From NCBI GenBank assembly GCA_009841005.1, contig VXMR01000068.1, forward strand, positions 47,236 to 111,235: a stretch of 64,000 nucleotides of DNA, read 5' to 3'. The notes under the pieces were generated by a model. It searched no databases, was not told the origin of the DNA, and saw nothing but the letters and a program-made list of their open reading frames with translations. The DNA is from Gemmatimonadales bacterium (GTDB lineage Bacteria; Gemmatimonadota; Gemmatimonadetes; Palauibacterales; Palauibacteraceae). Position 1 is the first letter of the stretch. Each line of letters starts with the position of its first letter. Position numbers and translations under genes: made by a program. This document shows positions 17,813-26,492 of the stretch, one piece after another.

Positions 17813-18645
17813 GCGCCGGGAAGGCCGAACGCACCCGGCCGAAGCGTGCGCTCGGCCAGAACTTCCTGGTCGACCCGAACATCCAGCGCAAGATCGTGCG
17901 GGAACTCGACCCGCGGCCCAGGGATGTCGTGCTCGAGGTTGGACCGGGGCACGGAGAGCTCAGCCAATACCTCGTCGGCCGTTGCCGTCGCCTCGTCCTC
18001 GTCGAGAAGGATCGCGATCTTGCGGGTGGGCTCCGCGCCCGCTGGGGGGACCGGGCGGATGTGGATATCGTGGAGGGCGATGCGCTTCGCATCGGACTCT
18101 CGGAGTTCGTGCGGGATGCCGCTACGGTGCGCGTGGTGTCGAACGTCCCCTACAACATCACGTCGCCCCTCGTCTTCGCCTTTCTCGAACTCGAGCCGGC
18201 GGCCAGCCGGATCGTGCTCACGGTGCAGAGAGAGGTGGCGGAACGCATCGTCGCGCCGCCGGGCATCAAGGCGTACGGCGCGCTCTCCGTCGGGGTGCAG
18301 GCGATCGCCGTCGCCTCGGTTGCCTTCCGCGTGGGCCGCCAGGCGTTCCGTCCCGTCCCCGCGGTCGATTCGGCGGTGGTTCGGCTGGAGCCGCGGCCGG
18401 ACGCCGCCGGCGTGGACCGCGCGTCGCTCAGGACGCTGACGCGGGCGTGCTTCAACCGCCGCCGGAAGCAACTGCAGAAGACGCTGCGCACGGCTCCGGA
18501 GCTGAGTTTCGCCGGAGATGTGGAGGCGGTATTGGGGCGACTCTCGATCGATCCCGCGGTGCGGCCCGAGATGCTGGATCCTCCGACTTTCGTGCGCCTC
18601 GCGGCGGCGCTTCGGGCGGGAAAGGAAGGGGGCGCGTCGCGTTGA
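17809..18645 (+). CDS. rsmA: 16S rRNA dimethyladenosine transferase RsmA (KsgA)
   Basis: A 278-residue methyltransferase: KRALGQNFLVDPNI, SAM motif VLEVGPGHGELS and catalytic NVPYNIT. It dimethylates A1518 and A1519 in helix 45 of 16S rRNA, a late step of 30S assembly. The start is GTG in a GTGA overlap with the regulator upstream. The end of the gene carries the predicted -35 box of the rex promoter. Confidence 0.95.
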   Translation: MSAGKAERTRPKRALGQNFLVDPNIQRKIVRELDPRPRDVVLEVGPGHGELSQYLVGRCRRLVLVEKDRDLAGGLRARWGDRADVDIVEGDALRIGLSEFVRDAATVRVVSNVPYNITSPLVFAFLELEPAASRIVLTVQREVAERIVAPPGIKAYGALSVGVQAIAVASVAFRVGRQAFRPVPAVDSAVVRLEPRPDAAGVDRASLRTLTRACFNRRRKQLQKTLRTAPELSFAGDVEAVLGRLSIDPAVRPEMLDPPTFVRLAAALRAGKEGGASR

Positions 18646-18670
18646 GTTGAGCACGGGCCGGCCCTATCTT
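18642..18670 (+). promoter_or_regulatory. Predicted rex promoter
   Basis: TTGAGT (18642-18647) and TATCTT (18665-18670) are 17 bases apart, matching the sigma-70 layout. The start site would fall near 18677, inside the Rex operator at 18674-18691, so bound Rex would block its own transcription. The -35 box overlaps the rsmA stop codon. Confidence 0.6.
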
Positions 18671-18673
18671 GGT

Positions 18674-18691
18674 TTGTGAAACCTTTCACAA
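18674..18691. promoter_or_regulatory. Rex operator (perfect palindrome)
   Basis: TTGTGAA-ACCT-TTCACAA is a perfect 7-4-7 inverted repeat and matches the known Rex operator pattern TTGTGAAnnnnTTCACAA. It lies between the predicted -10 box and the rex ATG at 18700. Rex binds such sites when NADH/NAD+ is low and leaves them when NADH rises, so autoregulation of rex and the overlapping downstream genes is expected. Confidence 0.9.
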
Positions 18692-18699
18692 GGGCAGGC

Positions 18700-19347
18700 A
18701 TGAGCGGCAGAATTTCCGATTCGACGGTTCGGCGCCTCTCCCTGTATCTCCGCATGTTGCGCGACCTCGAGCGAGCCGGCGTGGAGTTCGTGTCCAGTTC
18801 GCAGCTTGCCGAACCTTCAGGGGCCACCTCGGCCCAGGTCCGGAAGGATCTGAGCCACTTCGGCTCGTTCGGCAAACGCGGGCGCGGATACTCGGTCGAC
18901 GGGCTCGTGCGGGCGCTGGAGAACATCCTCGGGCTTTCACGCAGTTGGCGGCTCGCGCTGGTGGGTGTCGGCAAGATCGGGTCCGCGCTCCTCGGGTATG
19001 GCGGGCTTGCGGCGCGCGGATTCGATGTCGTCGCGGCCTTCGACGTCGACGAGGCGAAGATCGGGACGCGGGCGCACGGGCTCAGGATTCGCCCCATGAG
19101 GGAACTCCGGCCGGTCATCGCCGAGTGCGGAGCGGAGATCGGGGTCGTCGCGACCCCCACGGAGGTCGCCGCCGAGGTCGCCGCGGAACTCGAGCGCTCG
19201 GGCGTGGGCGCGATCCTCAACTTCGCGCCGATCGAACTCTCCGAGGTGAACGGCGTGCCGATCCGGACCGTGGACATCGTGCTCGAACTGGAAGGCTTGA
19301 GCTATCTGATGTCCGAGGCGGGGCGGCGTACCGGGAGCGATGCATGA
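18700..19347 (+). CDS. rex: Redox-sensing transcriptional repressor Rex
   Basis: A 215-residue protein. The N-terminal winged helix (RISDSTVRRLSLYLRMLRDL, SSSQLAEPSGATSAQVRKDL, GSFGKRGRGYSV) is followed by a Rossmann fold with VGVGKIGSALLGY that senses NADH versus NAD+. ATG 18700 fits the family start and has an upstream AGGGCAGG; the earlier in-frame GTG at 18676 lies inside the operator and is rejected. Rex represses genes of NADH-regenerating and fermentative metabolism. Here it heads a chain of overlapping genes including three acyl-CoA enzymes. Confidence 0.96.
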   Translation: MSGRISDSTVRRLSLYLRMLRDLERAGVEFVSSSQLAEPSGATSAQVRKDLSHFGSFGKRGRGYSVDGLVRALENILGLSRSWRLALVGVGKIGSALLGYGGLAARGFDVVAAFDVDEAKIGTRAHGLRIRPMRELRPVIAECGAEIGVVATPTEVAAEVAAELERSGVGAILNFAPIELSEVNGVPIRTVDIVLELEGLSYLMSEAGRRTGSDA

Positions 19348-20237
19348 CGGGCATGCACTTCGCGCCCGACGGGGTGCTGGTGCGCAAGGCGCTGCGCCGA
19401 CTCGAGGACGGTCCCCGCTCGTCCGTGGATCTCGCCGCCGAGGTTTTCGGCATGCACGGGTGTCCGCCGACCATGGCCGGGCGGCTCGTCGCACAGCTGC
19501 TCGAAGGGATTCCCGAGGTCGCCCGCGACGGGGAGGACGGCGATGCCTGGCGGCTTGCCGGGGGAAGCCGGCGGACCCGCAATCCGGCGGCCAGGGGGCT
19601 CCGGGACCTCCGATACGCGGTCGTGGACGTCGAGACCAACGGCGGTGTCGCGGGGGGGCACGGCCGGGTGGTGGAGATCGCGATCGTGAACGTGGATCGT
19701 GGCGCCATCGGCGGATGCTATTCGACGCTCGTGGATGCCGGCGTGGCGATTCCGCCGTGGATCACGCGCCTCACCGGCATCCGCACGGAGATGACGCACG
19801 GAGCACCGAGCTTCTCCCAGATCTGCGATCCGGTGCGCGAGCACCTCCGCGGCCGGGTTTTCGTCGCACATAACGCGGCCTACGATTGGGGCTTCGTGCG
19901 TGCCGAGATGCGGCGGGCAGGGGCCGGCCTCCCAAGGGGACCTCGGCTGTGCACGGTTCACATGGCGCGCCGACTGCTGCCGGGACTCGAGCGTCGAGGC
20001 CTGGACTCGGTCGCCGACTATTACGGGATCGAGATCCGCGAACGGCACCGGGCTCGGGGCGACGCGGTCGCGACGGCGCGTATCCTCGTCCGCATGCTCG
20101 AGGATGCGGAACGGCGGGGCTGGACGACGTGGTCCGCGCTCCGAAAAGCTCTCGGGCCGGTTCCGCGACGCGGGCGCGCCAGGCGGCGGGATCGGCCTTC
20201 CGAACGGGTTGAACCACACGAACGACTGCATGAGTGA
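19344..20237 (+). CDS. DnaQ-like 3'-5' exonuclease (DEDDh family)
   Basis: A 297-residue protein. The N-terminal 85 residues look like a small helical or winged-helix segment (DGPRSSVDLAAEVFG), followed by an exonuclease fold with VVDVETNG (Exo I, Asp and Glu), HNAAYDWGFV (Exo II) and HRARGDAVAT (Exo III, His and Asp). Similar proteins are annotated as DNA polymerase III epsilon or PolC-type exonucleases. The basic tail (RRGRARRRDR) may bind nucleic acid. ATG 19344 overlaps the rex stop. Its role inside a Rex-headed operon is unclear. Confidence 0.85.
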   Translation: MTGMHFAPDGVLVRKALRRLEDGPRSSVDLAAEVFGMHGCPPTMAGRLVAQLLEGIPEVARDGEDGDAWRLAGGSRRTRNPAARGLRDLRYAVVDVETNGGVAGGHGRVVEIAIVNVDRGAIGGCYSTLVDAGVAIPPWITRLTGIRTEMTHGAPSFSQICDPVREHLRGRVFVAHNAAYDWGFVRAEMRRAGAGLPRGPRLCTVHMARRLLPGLERRGLDSVADYYGIEIRERHRARGDAVATARILVRMLEDAERRGWTTWSALRKALGPVPRRGRARRRDRPSERVEPHERLHE

Positions 20238-21456
20238 TGGAACAATGAGCGATAGCGAAAGAACTCCGGTGATCGTCTCCGCCGCGCGGCTCCCCACGGG
20301 TCGCTTCATGGGCGGACTCTCGTCCCTCGCGGCCCCGGACCTCGGCGGTCTCGCGATCTCGGCGGCGGTCGATCGGGCCGGAGTCGACCCGGGGGAGATC
20401 GACGACGTGATCATGGGGAATGTCGTGCAGGCGGGGGTCGGACAGGCGCCCGCCCGCCAGGCGGCGATCCGGGGCGGGGTACCCGTGACGGTTCCAGCGG
20501 TGACCGTGAACAAGGTCTGCGGTTCCGGCCTGAAAGCCGTCATGCTGGCGGCGCAGGCGATAAAGGCCGGCGACGCCCGGGTCGTCGTCGCCGGGGGGAT
20601 GGAGTCGATGTCGAACGCCCCCTATCTCCTCCGGGGACACCGCGAGGGAGTGAAGTTCGGGGACCGGTCGCTCGTCGATGGTCTCATACACGACGGTCTG
20701 TGGTGCGCCTTCGGTACCTGTCACATGGGCGGCCACGCCGAGTACACGGCCCACAAGGCGGGCGTGAACCGCGAGGACCAGGACGCCTTCGCGCTCGGTA
20801 GCCACGAGAAGGCCATCCGCGCGATCGATGGGGGGGAATTCGCCGAAGAAGTCGTCCCCGTCCACATCGAGACGCGCAAGGGGACCGTGACGATCGAGAC
20901 GGACGAGCCTCCGCGTCGCGGCACGTCGCTCGAGGCGCTCGCAAAGCTGAAGCCCGCCTTCGCGGGCGATGCTCCACCGGAGGTCACCGAGCCCAGCGTC
21001 ACGGCCGGAAACGCGCCCGGCCTCAACGACGGGGGGGCGGCCACGCTCGTCACGTCCGAGGCGTACGCCGCGGCGCACGGCCTTCCGGTTCTCGGGCGGA
21101 TCCGGGCCTACTCCGTGGGTGCGATGGCGCCCCGCGACCTCTTCTTCGCGCCCGTCGATGCCGTGCGGAAGCTCATGACCCTCGATGGGACGGTGGTCGC
21201 CGATTACGGACTCGTGGAGATGAACGAGGCGTTCGCCGTGCAGTGTCTCGCGGACGCCCGCGAACTGGGGCTGGATCTCGATCGCGTGAACGTCCGCGGC
21301 GGGGCGATCGCCCTCGGCCACCCGATCGGGGCTTCGGGCGCGAAGATCCTCACGACGCTCCTCCATGCGATGCGGGACCGCGACATCGAGCAGGGGATGG
21401 CCACCCTGTGTCTTGGCGGAGGCAACGCCGTCGCGCTGAGCGTGGAGCGGCGATGA
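20230..21456 (+). CDS. Acetyl-CoA acetyltransferase (thiolase)
   Basis: About 405 residues. The nucleophilic Cys is in [37 protein letters not shown] and the C-terminal CLGGGNA contain the remaining catalytic His and Cys. It makes acetoacetyl-CoA from two acetyl-CoA or cleaves 3-ketoacyl-CoA. Two starts are possible, ATG 20230 (overlapping the exonuclease stop) and ATG 20245. It stands in one chain with a 3-hydroxyacyl-CoA dehydrogenase and an acyl-CoA dehydrogenase, giving part of a beta-oxidation or butyrate-type route; no enoyl-CoA hydratase gene is present. Confidence 0.93.
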   Translation: MSDGTMSDSERTPVIVSAARLPTGRFMGGLSSLAAPDLGGLAISAAVDRAGVDPGEIDDVIMGNVVQAGVGQAPARQAAIRGGVPVTVPAVTVNKVCGSGLKAVMLAAQAIKAGDARVVVAGGMESMSNAPYLLRGHREGVKFGDRSLVDGLIHDGLWCAFGTCHMGGHAEYTAHKAGVNREDQDAFALGSHEKAIRAIDGGEFAEEVVPVHIETRKGTVTIETDEPPRRGTSLEALAKLKPAFAGDAPPEVTEPSVTAGNAPGLNDGGAATLVTSEAYAAAHGLPVLGRIRAYSVGAMAPRDLFFAPVDAVRKLMTLDGTVVADYGLVEMNEAFAVQCLADARELGLDLDRVNVRGGAIALGHPIGASGAKILTTLLHAMRDRDIEQGMATLCLGGGNAVALSVERR

Positions 21457-22358
21457 ACGTGAAGCCCGAAGGCTGGGCCTGGGCCGGACGGCTGGCGGCA
21501 TTCGCCGGTTTCTTCATCGCCTTCGGACTCGTGTTCGGGTTCGCGACCGCGCTCATCGCGGGCCTTCCGGGTGCCGAGGCGGCGGAGTCCGTCGACTGGC
21601 GGACCGTCACGCCCGTGCTGCTCGCGGCGTGTGCGGCCACCTGGCTGCTGGCGGTCGGCGTCGACAGGCGTCCGCTGTCCGCGCTCGGGTTGAGGCCCGG
21701 ACCTCCGGGCCTCGCGGAACTCGGTTCCGGCGTGCTGGCGGGAGTTGCGATCATCGGCGCCGCCATTCTCGCTCTGGTCGCACCGGGCTGGGTCTCGTGG
21801 ACCGTGTCGCCCGCACCGGTCCTCGAGGGGGTGCAGGTCTCGGCCCTCCTGCTGGTGGCTGCGTTCACGGAGGAACTCCTTTTTCGGGGGTATCCCTTCC
21901 GCGTCCTCCACGTCCGGTTCGGGCCCGTTCCCGCCGTGGTCGCGACCTCGGTGGCGTTCGGCCTCGTGCACGGCGCCAACCCGGGGGTGACGCCGCTCGC
22001 GCTCGTCAACCTGACGCTTGCAGGCGTGTTGCTCGGCGTGGCGTACTGGCGTTCGGGCAGCCTGTGGTTCGTCACGGGGCTCCACTTCGGCTGGAATTGG
22101 GTGATGGCCGCGAGCGGTCTGCCCGTGAGCGGGCTCGACGTGTCGGTCTCCGGCCTCGAAGCCGCCGTCACGGGCCCGGTACTGTGGACGGGCGGTGCCT
22201 TCGGGCCGGAGGGGGCGCTGATGATCACCTTCGTGACCGTACTCGGGACCGCGTGGCTGTGGCGGGTCGCGGGGTCGCGAAGCCCATCCGGTTCCCGGTT
22301 GTCGACGACGACGGGAAGCCCCGACGATAATGATGGGAGCCTCGATGCGAGCGGGTGA
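21453..22358 (+). CDS. CPBP family intramembrane metalloprotease
   Basis: A 301-residue membrane protein with about seven hydrophobic segments. [15 protein letters not shown] carries the EExxxR motif; [10 protein letters not shown] and HFGWNW supply the metal-binding His residues. The CPBP/Rce1 family includes CAAX proteases and bacteriocin-immunity proteins; the substrate here is unknown. The Ser/Asp-rich tail overlaps the next gene. ATG 21453 overlaps the thiolase stop, so it is part of the same operon, but it has no evident link to acyl-CoA metabolism. Confidence 0.88.
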   Translation: MNVKPEGWAWAGRLAAFAGFFIAFGLVFGFATALIAGLPGAEAAESVDWRTVTPVLLAACAATWLLAVGVDRRPLSALGLRPGPPGLAELGSGVLAGVAIIGAAILALVAPGWVSWTVSPAPVLEGVQVSALLLVAAFTEELLFRGYPFRVLHVRFGPVPAVVATSVAFGLVHGANPGVTPLALVNLTLAGVLLGVAYWRSGSLWFVTGLHFGWNWVMAASGLPVSGLDVSVSGLEAAVTGPVLWTGGAFGPEGALMITFVTVLGTAWLWRVAGSRSPSGSRLSTTTGSPDDNDGSLDASG

Positions 22359-23211
22359 GGTGTCGCGGGTCGGCGTCGTCGGTGCGGGGACGATGGGAAG
22401 CGGCATCGCCCACGTCTTCGCGCTCGCCGGCATCGAGGTCCGCCTCGTGGACGTGGCGCCGGAAGCGCTCGGCCGGGCGCGGGCCTCCATCGAGCGAGAC
22501 CTCGCGCGCCAGACCCGCCGGGAGCGAATCTCCACGGAAGAGGCCGAAGCGGCGCTCGACCGGGTCGCGACGGAGCGGTCGCTGACGGCGCTCGAGGACG
22601 CGGAAGTCGTCGTGGAGGCCGCCAGCGAGGACCCGACGCTCAAGTTCAGGCTCTTCGAGGAGTTGTCCGCCGTCGTGAGTCCGGAAACGCTGCTCGCGTC
22701 GAACACGAGTTCGATCTCCATCACCCTCATCGCCTCGCACGCCGCCGACCCGGGGCGCGTGATCGGGATGCACTTCATGAACCCCGTGCCCGTCATGCGC
22801 CTCGTCGAGGTCATTCGGGGGCTCGAGACCACCGACGACACGGCCGACCTCACCCTCGGCCTCTGTGCGCGGCTCTCGAAGACGGCGGTCCTGGTGAACG
22901 ACTATCCCGGTTTCGTCGCGAACCGGATTCTGATGCCGATGATCAACGAAGCCGTGTACTGTCTCATGGAGGGAGTGGCGGAGGCCGAGGCGGTGGACAC
23001 CGTGATGAAGCTCGGCATGAACCATCCCATGGGACCGCTTGCGCTCGCCGACCTCATCGGACTGGACACGTGCCTCGCGATCATGCGGGTCCTGCACGCG
23101 GAACTCGGCGACTCCAAGTACCGCCCCTGTCCGCTGCTCGCGAAGTACGTCGCCGCCGGACGGCTGGGCCGGAAGTCCGGTCGCGGCTTCTACGACTACA
23201 CCGCGGCATGA
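22345..23211 (+). CDS. 3-hydroxybutyryl/3-hydroxyacyl-CoA dehydrogenase
   Basis: A 288-residue protein with an N-terminal NAD-binding Rossmann fold ([19 protein letters not shown]) and C-terminal dimerisation domain. [26 protein letters not shown] and [19 protein letters not shown] are the family blocks, with His in HFMNP catalytic. It interconverts acetoacetyl-CoA and 3-hydroxybutyryl-CoA with NAD(H). ATG 22345 is chosen because GGGAG stands five bases upstream; ATGs at 22330 and 22333 are possible. It overlaps the protease gene by 14 bases and the next gene by ATGA. Confidence 0.94.
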   Translation: MRAGEVSRVGVVGAGTMGSGIAHVFALAGIEVRLVDVAPEALGRARASIERDLARQTRRERISTEEAEAALDRVATERSLTALEDAEVVVEAASEDPTLKFRLFEELSAVVSPETLLASNTSSISITLIASHAADPGRVIGMHFMNPVPVMRLVEVIRGLETTDDTADLTLGLCARLSKTAVLVNDYPGFVANRILMPMINEAVYCLMEGVAEAEAVDTVMKLGMNHPMGPLALADLIGLDTCLAIMRVLHAELGDSKYRPCPLLAKYVAAGRLGRKSGRGFYDYTAA

Positions 23212-24401
23212 TGACCGGCCGCCGCTCCTGGTCTGCCCTCGAACTCTCCTCCGAGGCGGAACAGATTCTCACGCTCGCTCGCCAGTTCGCCGAAGAGCGG
23301 CTTCAGCCCACGGCGGAAGCCCGGGACGCGAACGAGGACCGCTTCGATGCCGCGATCCATCGGGAACTGGGCGAGCTCGGCTTCCTCGCCATGCGGGTGC
23401 CGAAGCGGTACGACGGTCTCGGGCTCGATCTCGTCACGTACCTCTACGTGCTGGAGGAACTCGCGTGGGGCGATGCCGGGGTCGCGGTCTCCGTCAGCAT
23501 TCACAATTCGCTCGCCGCTGCGATTCTGCTGCGCCACGGGAGCGAGACACAGCGGGAGGAGTGGCTCCCCAGGATGGCCAGCGGGCAGGTGCTCGGCGCC
23601 TTCTCTCTCTCCGAAGCCGGCGCCGGTACGGATGCCGCGGCGCTTCGGACGCAGGCCACGCCCGTCGACGGCGGCTGGATCATCAACGGCGAGAAGATGT
23701 GGGTGACGAACGGCGCGTCCGCGGATGTCGTGTTGATCTTCGCGAGGACGGATACGGTGAATGACCGGCGTGGATCGCGCGGCATCAGCGCCTTTCTCCT
23801 GCCGGCCGGGACGGAGGGATTGTCCGTCGGCAGGAAAGAGCGAAAGATGGGACAGCGAGGTTCGGAAACGGTCGCTTTGTCGCTGAAGGATGTCTTTTTG
23901 TCGCAAGACCTTATGGTTGGAGAGGTAAACCGGGGCTTCAGCTACGCGCTCGAAGGCCTCGAGGCGGGCCGGCTCGGGATCGCGGCACAGGCGCTCGGGA
24001 TCGCCTCGGCCGCGGTGGACGCGGCCTTCGAATACGCGGATACTCGACGCCAGTTCGGGCGCTCACTGCGGGAGTTTCAGGGGATGGAGTTCAAGCTCGG
24101 CGACATGGTGACCCGGCTCGAGGCCGCGCGGGGGCTGCTCGAGCGTGCGGCCGCCGCGCACACATTGGGCGACCCGCGGGCGCGCCGTCTCTCCAGCGTG
24201 GCCAAATTGTTCGCGAGCGAGACCGCGATGACGAACGCCCGCGACGCCGTCCAGGTGTTCGGGGGCTACGGATACTCGCGGGAATACCCCGTGGAACGTC
24301 TCTTCCGGGACGCGAAGGTCACCGAGATCTACGAGGGAGCCAACGAAATGCACCGCAGCCTGATCGCGCGGCAACTCTACAGAGAGAGGGGATACGTGTG
24401 A
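23208..24401 (+). CDS. Acyl-CoA dehydrogenase
   Basis: A 397-residue FAD enzyme. Visible parts are the flavin-binding [12 protein letters not shown] and WVTNG blocks, the helical C-terminal domain with [18 protein letters not shown], and the catalytic Glu in [13 protein letters not shown]. It resembles short-chain (butyryl-CoA type) dehydrogenases, which oxidise acyl-CoA to enoyl-CoA and pass electrons to ETF. Two adjacent ATGs (23208, 23211) overlap the upstream stop. With the thiolase and hydroxyacyl-CoA dehydrogenase it forms three of the four steps of a C4 acyl-CoA cycle. Confidence 0.94.
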   Translation: MMTGRRSWSALELSSEAEQILTLARQFAEERLQPTAEARDANEDRFDAAIHRELGELGFLAMRVPKRYDGLGLDLVTYLYVLEELAWGDAGVAVSVSIHNSLAAAILLRHGSETQREEWLPRMASGQVLGAFSLSEAGAGTDAAALRTQATPVDGGWIINGEKMWVTNGASADVVLIFARTDTVNDRRGSRGISAFLLPAGTEGLSVGRKERKMGQRGSETVALSLKDVFLSQDLMVGEVNRGFSYALEGLEAGRLGIAAQALGIASAAVDAAFEYADTRRQFGRSLREFQGMEFKLGDMVTRLEAARGLLERAAAAHTLGDPRARRLSSVAKLFASETAMTNARDAVQVFGGYGYSREYPVERLFRDAKVTEIYEGANEMHRSLIARQLYRERGYV

Positions 24402-25708
24402 GTGCGACGGCCGAACGCAGAGCCATCGGCGCCCTGGACCCACGCCCGCTCCGCGAGACGGACCCCGCGGTGGCCGCTTCGATCGACCGGGAGCTTGAGA
24501 GACAGCGCACGGGTCTCGAGTTGATTGCGAGCGAGAACTTCGTGTCCCGGGGGGTGCTCGAGGCGACCGGCTGCGTGCTGACGAACAAGTACGCGGAGGG
24601 CTATCCCGGGCGCCGCTACTACGGCGGCTGCGAGTTCGTGGACGAGGTCGAGAATCTCGCCCGCGAGCGAGCGCACCGGCTGTTCGGGGCGGACCACAGC
24701 AACGTCCAGACGCACAGCGGCTCCGGTGCGAACATGACGGCGCTTCAGGCGCTCACCGAACCCGGGGCGACGCTCCTCGGGATGGATCTCTCGCACGGGG
24801 GGCACCTGACGCACGGTTCGCACGTCAACTTCTCGGGTCTCTGGTACCGCGTCGTCCCCTATGGAGTGCGCGCCTCGGATCGGACGATCGACTACGACGC
24901 GCTCCGGGCGACCGCGCTGGAGGTGCGTCCTTCCGTCATCATTGCGGGCGCCAGCGCCTACCCGCGACGGATCGATTTCGGGCGTTTCGCGGAAATCGCC
25001 GAGGAATGCGGCGCCCGCGTCCTCGTGGACATGGCGCACATCGCGGGTCTCGTGGCGACGGGACACCATCCGTCCCCGGTGCCGCACGCGGATGTCGTGA
25101 CGACGACGACGCACAAGACGCTGCGCGGGCCGCGGGGCGGACTCATCCTGTGCCGCGAGGAGCACGCGAAGGCGGTCGACAAGGCCGTGTTCCCCGGACT
25201 CCAGGGCGGTCCCCTGATGCATGTGATCGCCGCAAAGGCGGTCGCTCTCGGGGAGGCCTTGCGTCCCGAGTTCGGCGAGTACTCGGATCTCGTCGTGCGC
25301 AACGCCCGCGCTCTGGGACGGCGGCTCGCCGAACACGGCTATGACCTCGTGGCGGGAGGGACGGACACGCACCTCCTCCTCGTGGACCTCCGGACGACGG
25401 ATCTCACCGGCAGGGATGCGGAGGCTCTCCTGGGTCGGGCGGGCATCACCGTCAACAAGAACACCGTGCCGTTCGAGACGCGGTCGCCCTTCGTGGCGTC
25501 CGGCATAAGGATCGGGACGGCGGCGGTGTCGACCCGCTCCATGGGCGAGAACGAAATGGAGAGAATCGCCGACCTCATGCACCGCGCGCTGCGCTCCGAA
25601 GGTGATGATGCGACGCTTTCGGCGGTGGACTCCGAGGTCCGCGCGTTGTGCGCGGATTTCCCGCTTTATCCGCAGGATGACCGCGTTCGCGGCGAGAGCC
25701 TAGCTTGA
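24398..25708 (+). CDS. glyA: Serine hydroxymethyltransferase
   Basis: A 436-residue PLP enzyme. The internal-aldimine lysine is Lys240 in [37 protein letters not shown] and the DMAHIAGL segment are also typical. The block normally read QPHSGSQAN is QTHSGSGAN here. It converts serine and tetrahydrofolate to glycine and methylene-THF. The GTG start overlaps the acyl-CoA dehydrogenase stop, so it is the last gene of the rex operon by structure, an unusual companion. The gene after it has its own predicted promoter. Confidence 0.96.
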   Translation: MSATAERRAIGALDPRPLRETDPAVAASIDRELERQRTGLELIASENFVSRGVLEATGCVLTNKYAEGYPGRRYYGGCEFVDEVENLARERAHRLFGADHSNVQTHSGSGANMTALQALTEPGATLLGMDLSHGGHLTHGSHVNFSGLWYRVVPYGVRASDRTIDYDALRATALEVRPSVIIAGASAYPRRIDFGRFAEIAEECGARVLVDMAHIAGLVATGHHPSPVPHADVVTTTTHKTLRGPRGGLILCREEHAKAVDKAVFPGLQGGPLMHVIAAKAVALGEALRPEFGEYSDLVVRNARALGRRLAEHGYDLVAGGTDTHLLLVDLRTTDLTGRDAEALLGRAGITVNKNTVPFETRSPFVASGIRIGTAAVSTRSMGENEMERIADLMHRALRSEGDDATLSAVDSEVRALCADFPLYPQDDRVRGESLA

Positions 25709-25734
25709 CGCCAACTTTTTCCCCCGTCTAACTT
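25705..25734 (+). promoter_or_regulatory. Predicted promoter for the Minf_1886-family gene
   Basis: TTGACG (25705-25710) and TAACTT (25729-25734) are 18 bases apart; the -35 box overlaps the glyA stop. The gene at 25805 would have a leader of about 65 bases. A pyrimidine-rich spacer (TTTTTCCCCC) lies between the boxes. Confidence 0.5.
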
Positions 25735-25804
25735 TGCCCTTCATGTCCTTGCGGGCAGTGCGCACCAGGGCCGGAAAAAGGGGCCTGTGACGAGGTGAGA
25801 CGAG

Positions 25805-26167
25805 GTGGACACAGCGGGGGTTCTGACGGGCATCAGGAAGGGCAACCCCAGGTATACGGAAGCCGCATACCTGTTCCTGCTCTCCGCTCTCCAGCGCCGG
25901 TTGTCCAGCCTGGAACTGCCTCGTCACGTCAGCGGCGCCGAAGTCGCCGACGCGGTCCGGGAACTCGCACTGGAGCGGTTCGGCCCGCTGGCGCGGACCG
26001 TCCTTGAGCATTGGGGCGTGCACGGCACGACGGACATCGGCGAGATCGTCTTCGCGCTGGTTGAATGTGGAGTGCTGATCAAACAACCCGACGATTCGCG
26101 AGAGGACTTCGAGGGGCTCTTCAGCTTCGACGAAGCTTTTGAGGACAGCTACCCCTGGAGCGCGTAG
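25805..26167 (+). CDS. Minf_1886 family protein (function unknown)
   Basis: A 120-residue soluble protein. The conserved run includes YTEAAYLFLLSALQR, RHVSGAEVADAVRELAL, the core FGPLARTVLEHWGV and the acidic end SREDFEGLFSFDEAF. This pattern fits the small family named after Methylacidiphilum Minf_1886, found in several phyla and without known function. The start is GTG 25805, behind an AGACGAGG stretch. It is followed by a small zinc-ribbon gene 30 bases on; both may be co-transcribed with nnr. Confidence 0.75.
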   Translation: MDTAGVLTGIRKGNPRYTEAAYLFLLSALQRRLSSLELPRHVSGAEVADAVRELALERFGPLARTVLEHWGVHGTTDIGEIVFALVECGVLIKQPDDSREDFEGLFSFDEAFEDSYPWSA

Positions 26168-26197
26168 GGGAGGAAATGGAAGGGGAGGGGTGAACGC

Positions 26198-26395
26198 GTG
26201 GCCGATTCGGGGTCGTTCACGGAGTGCTTGAGTTGCACGAAGGGGGTCCTGCTCCCGCTTTCGGACTACGGACGCGACGGGGCGCCGATCCGGTACAAGG
26301 CATGGGTCTGCTCGAACCCCGACTGCGGGTTCAACATCCGGATCGACAACGGTGAGATCAGCTTCGGGCGCAACGTCCAGCAGTCCTACAAGTAA
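26198..26395 (+). CDS. Small zinc-ribbon protein (65 aa)
   Basis: A 65-residue protein with two cysteine pairs, ECLSCTKG near residues 9-12 and WVCSNPDCGF near residues 36-45, suggesting one zinc ribbon. The remainder is polar and without membrane segments. The start is GTG 26198, preceded by GGAGGGG. It is probably co-transcribed with the Minf_1886-type gene upstream. The family is not recognised and no function is assigned. Confidence 0.65.
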   Translation: MADSGSFTECLSCTKGVLLPLSDYGRDGAPIRYKAWVCSNPDCGFNIRIDNGEISFGRNVQQSYK

Positions 26396-26492
26396 CCTCC
26401 CCGGCGAAAGCTCCGTCGATATCGCGCGGAGTTCCGCCAGCCGGGTTCCCACCTTCTCGCCAGCGGACTGGTGGCGCTTTGCCGCGCGCGAG

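Noticed and set aside
18676..18699. GTG 18676 as rex start
   Set aside because: It lies within the Rex operator and adds residues not present in Rex proteins; ATG 18700 fits better.
18669..20237. Single 522-codon frame through rex and the exonuclease
   Set aside because: The first 225 codons are the wrong frame of rex; the exonuclease starts at ATG 19344 in an ATGA overlap.
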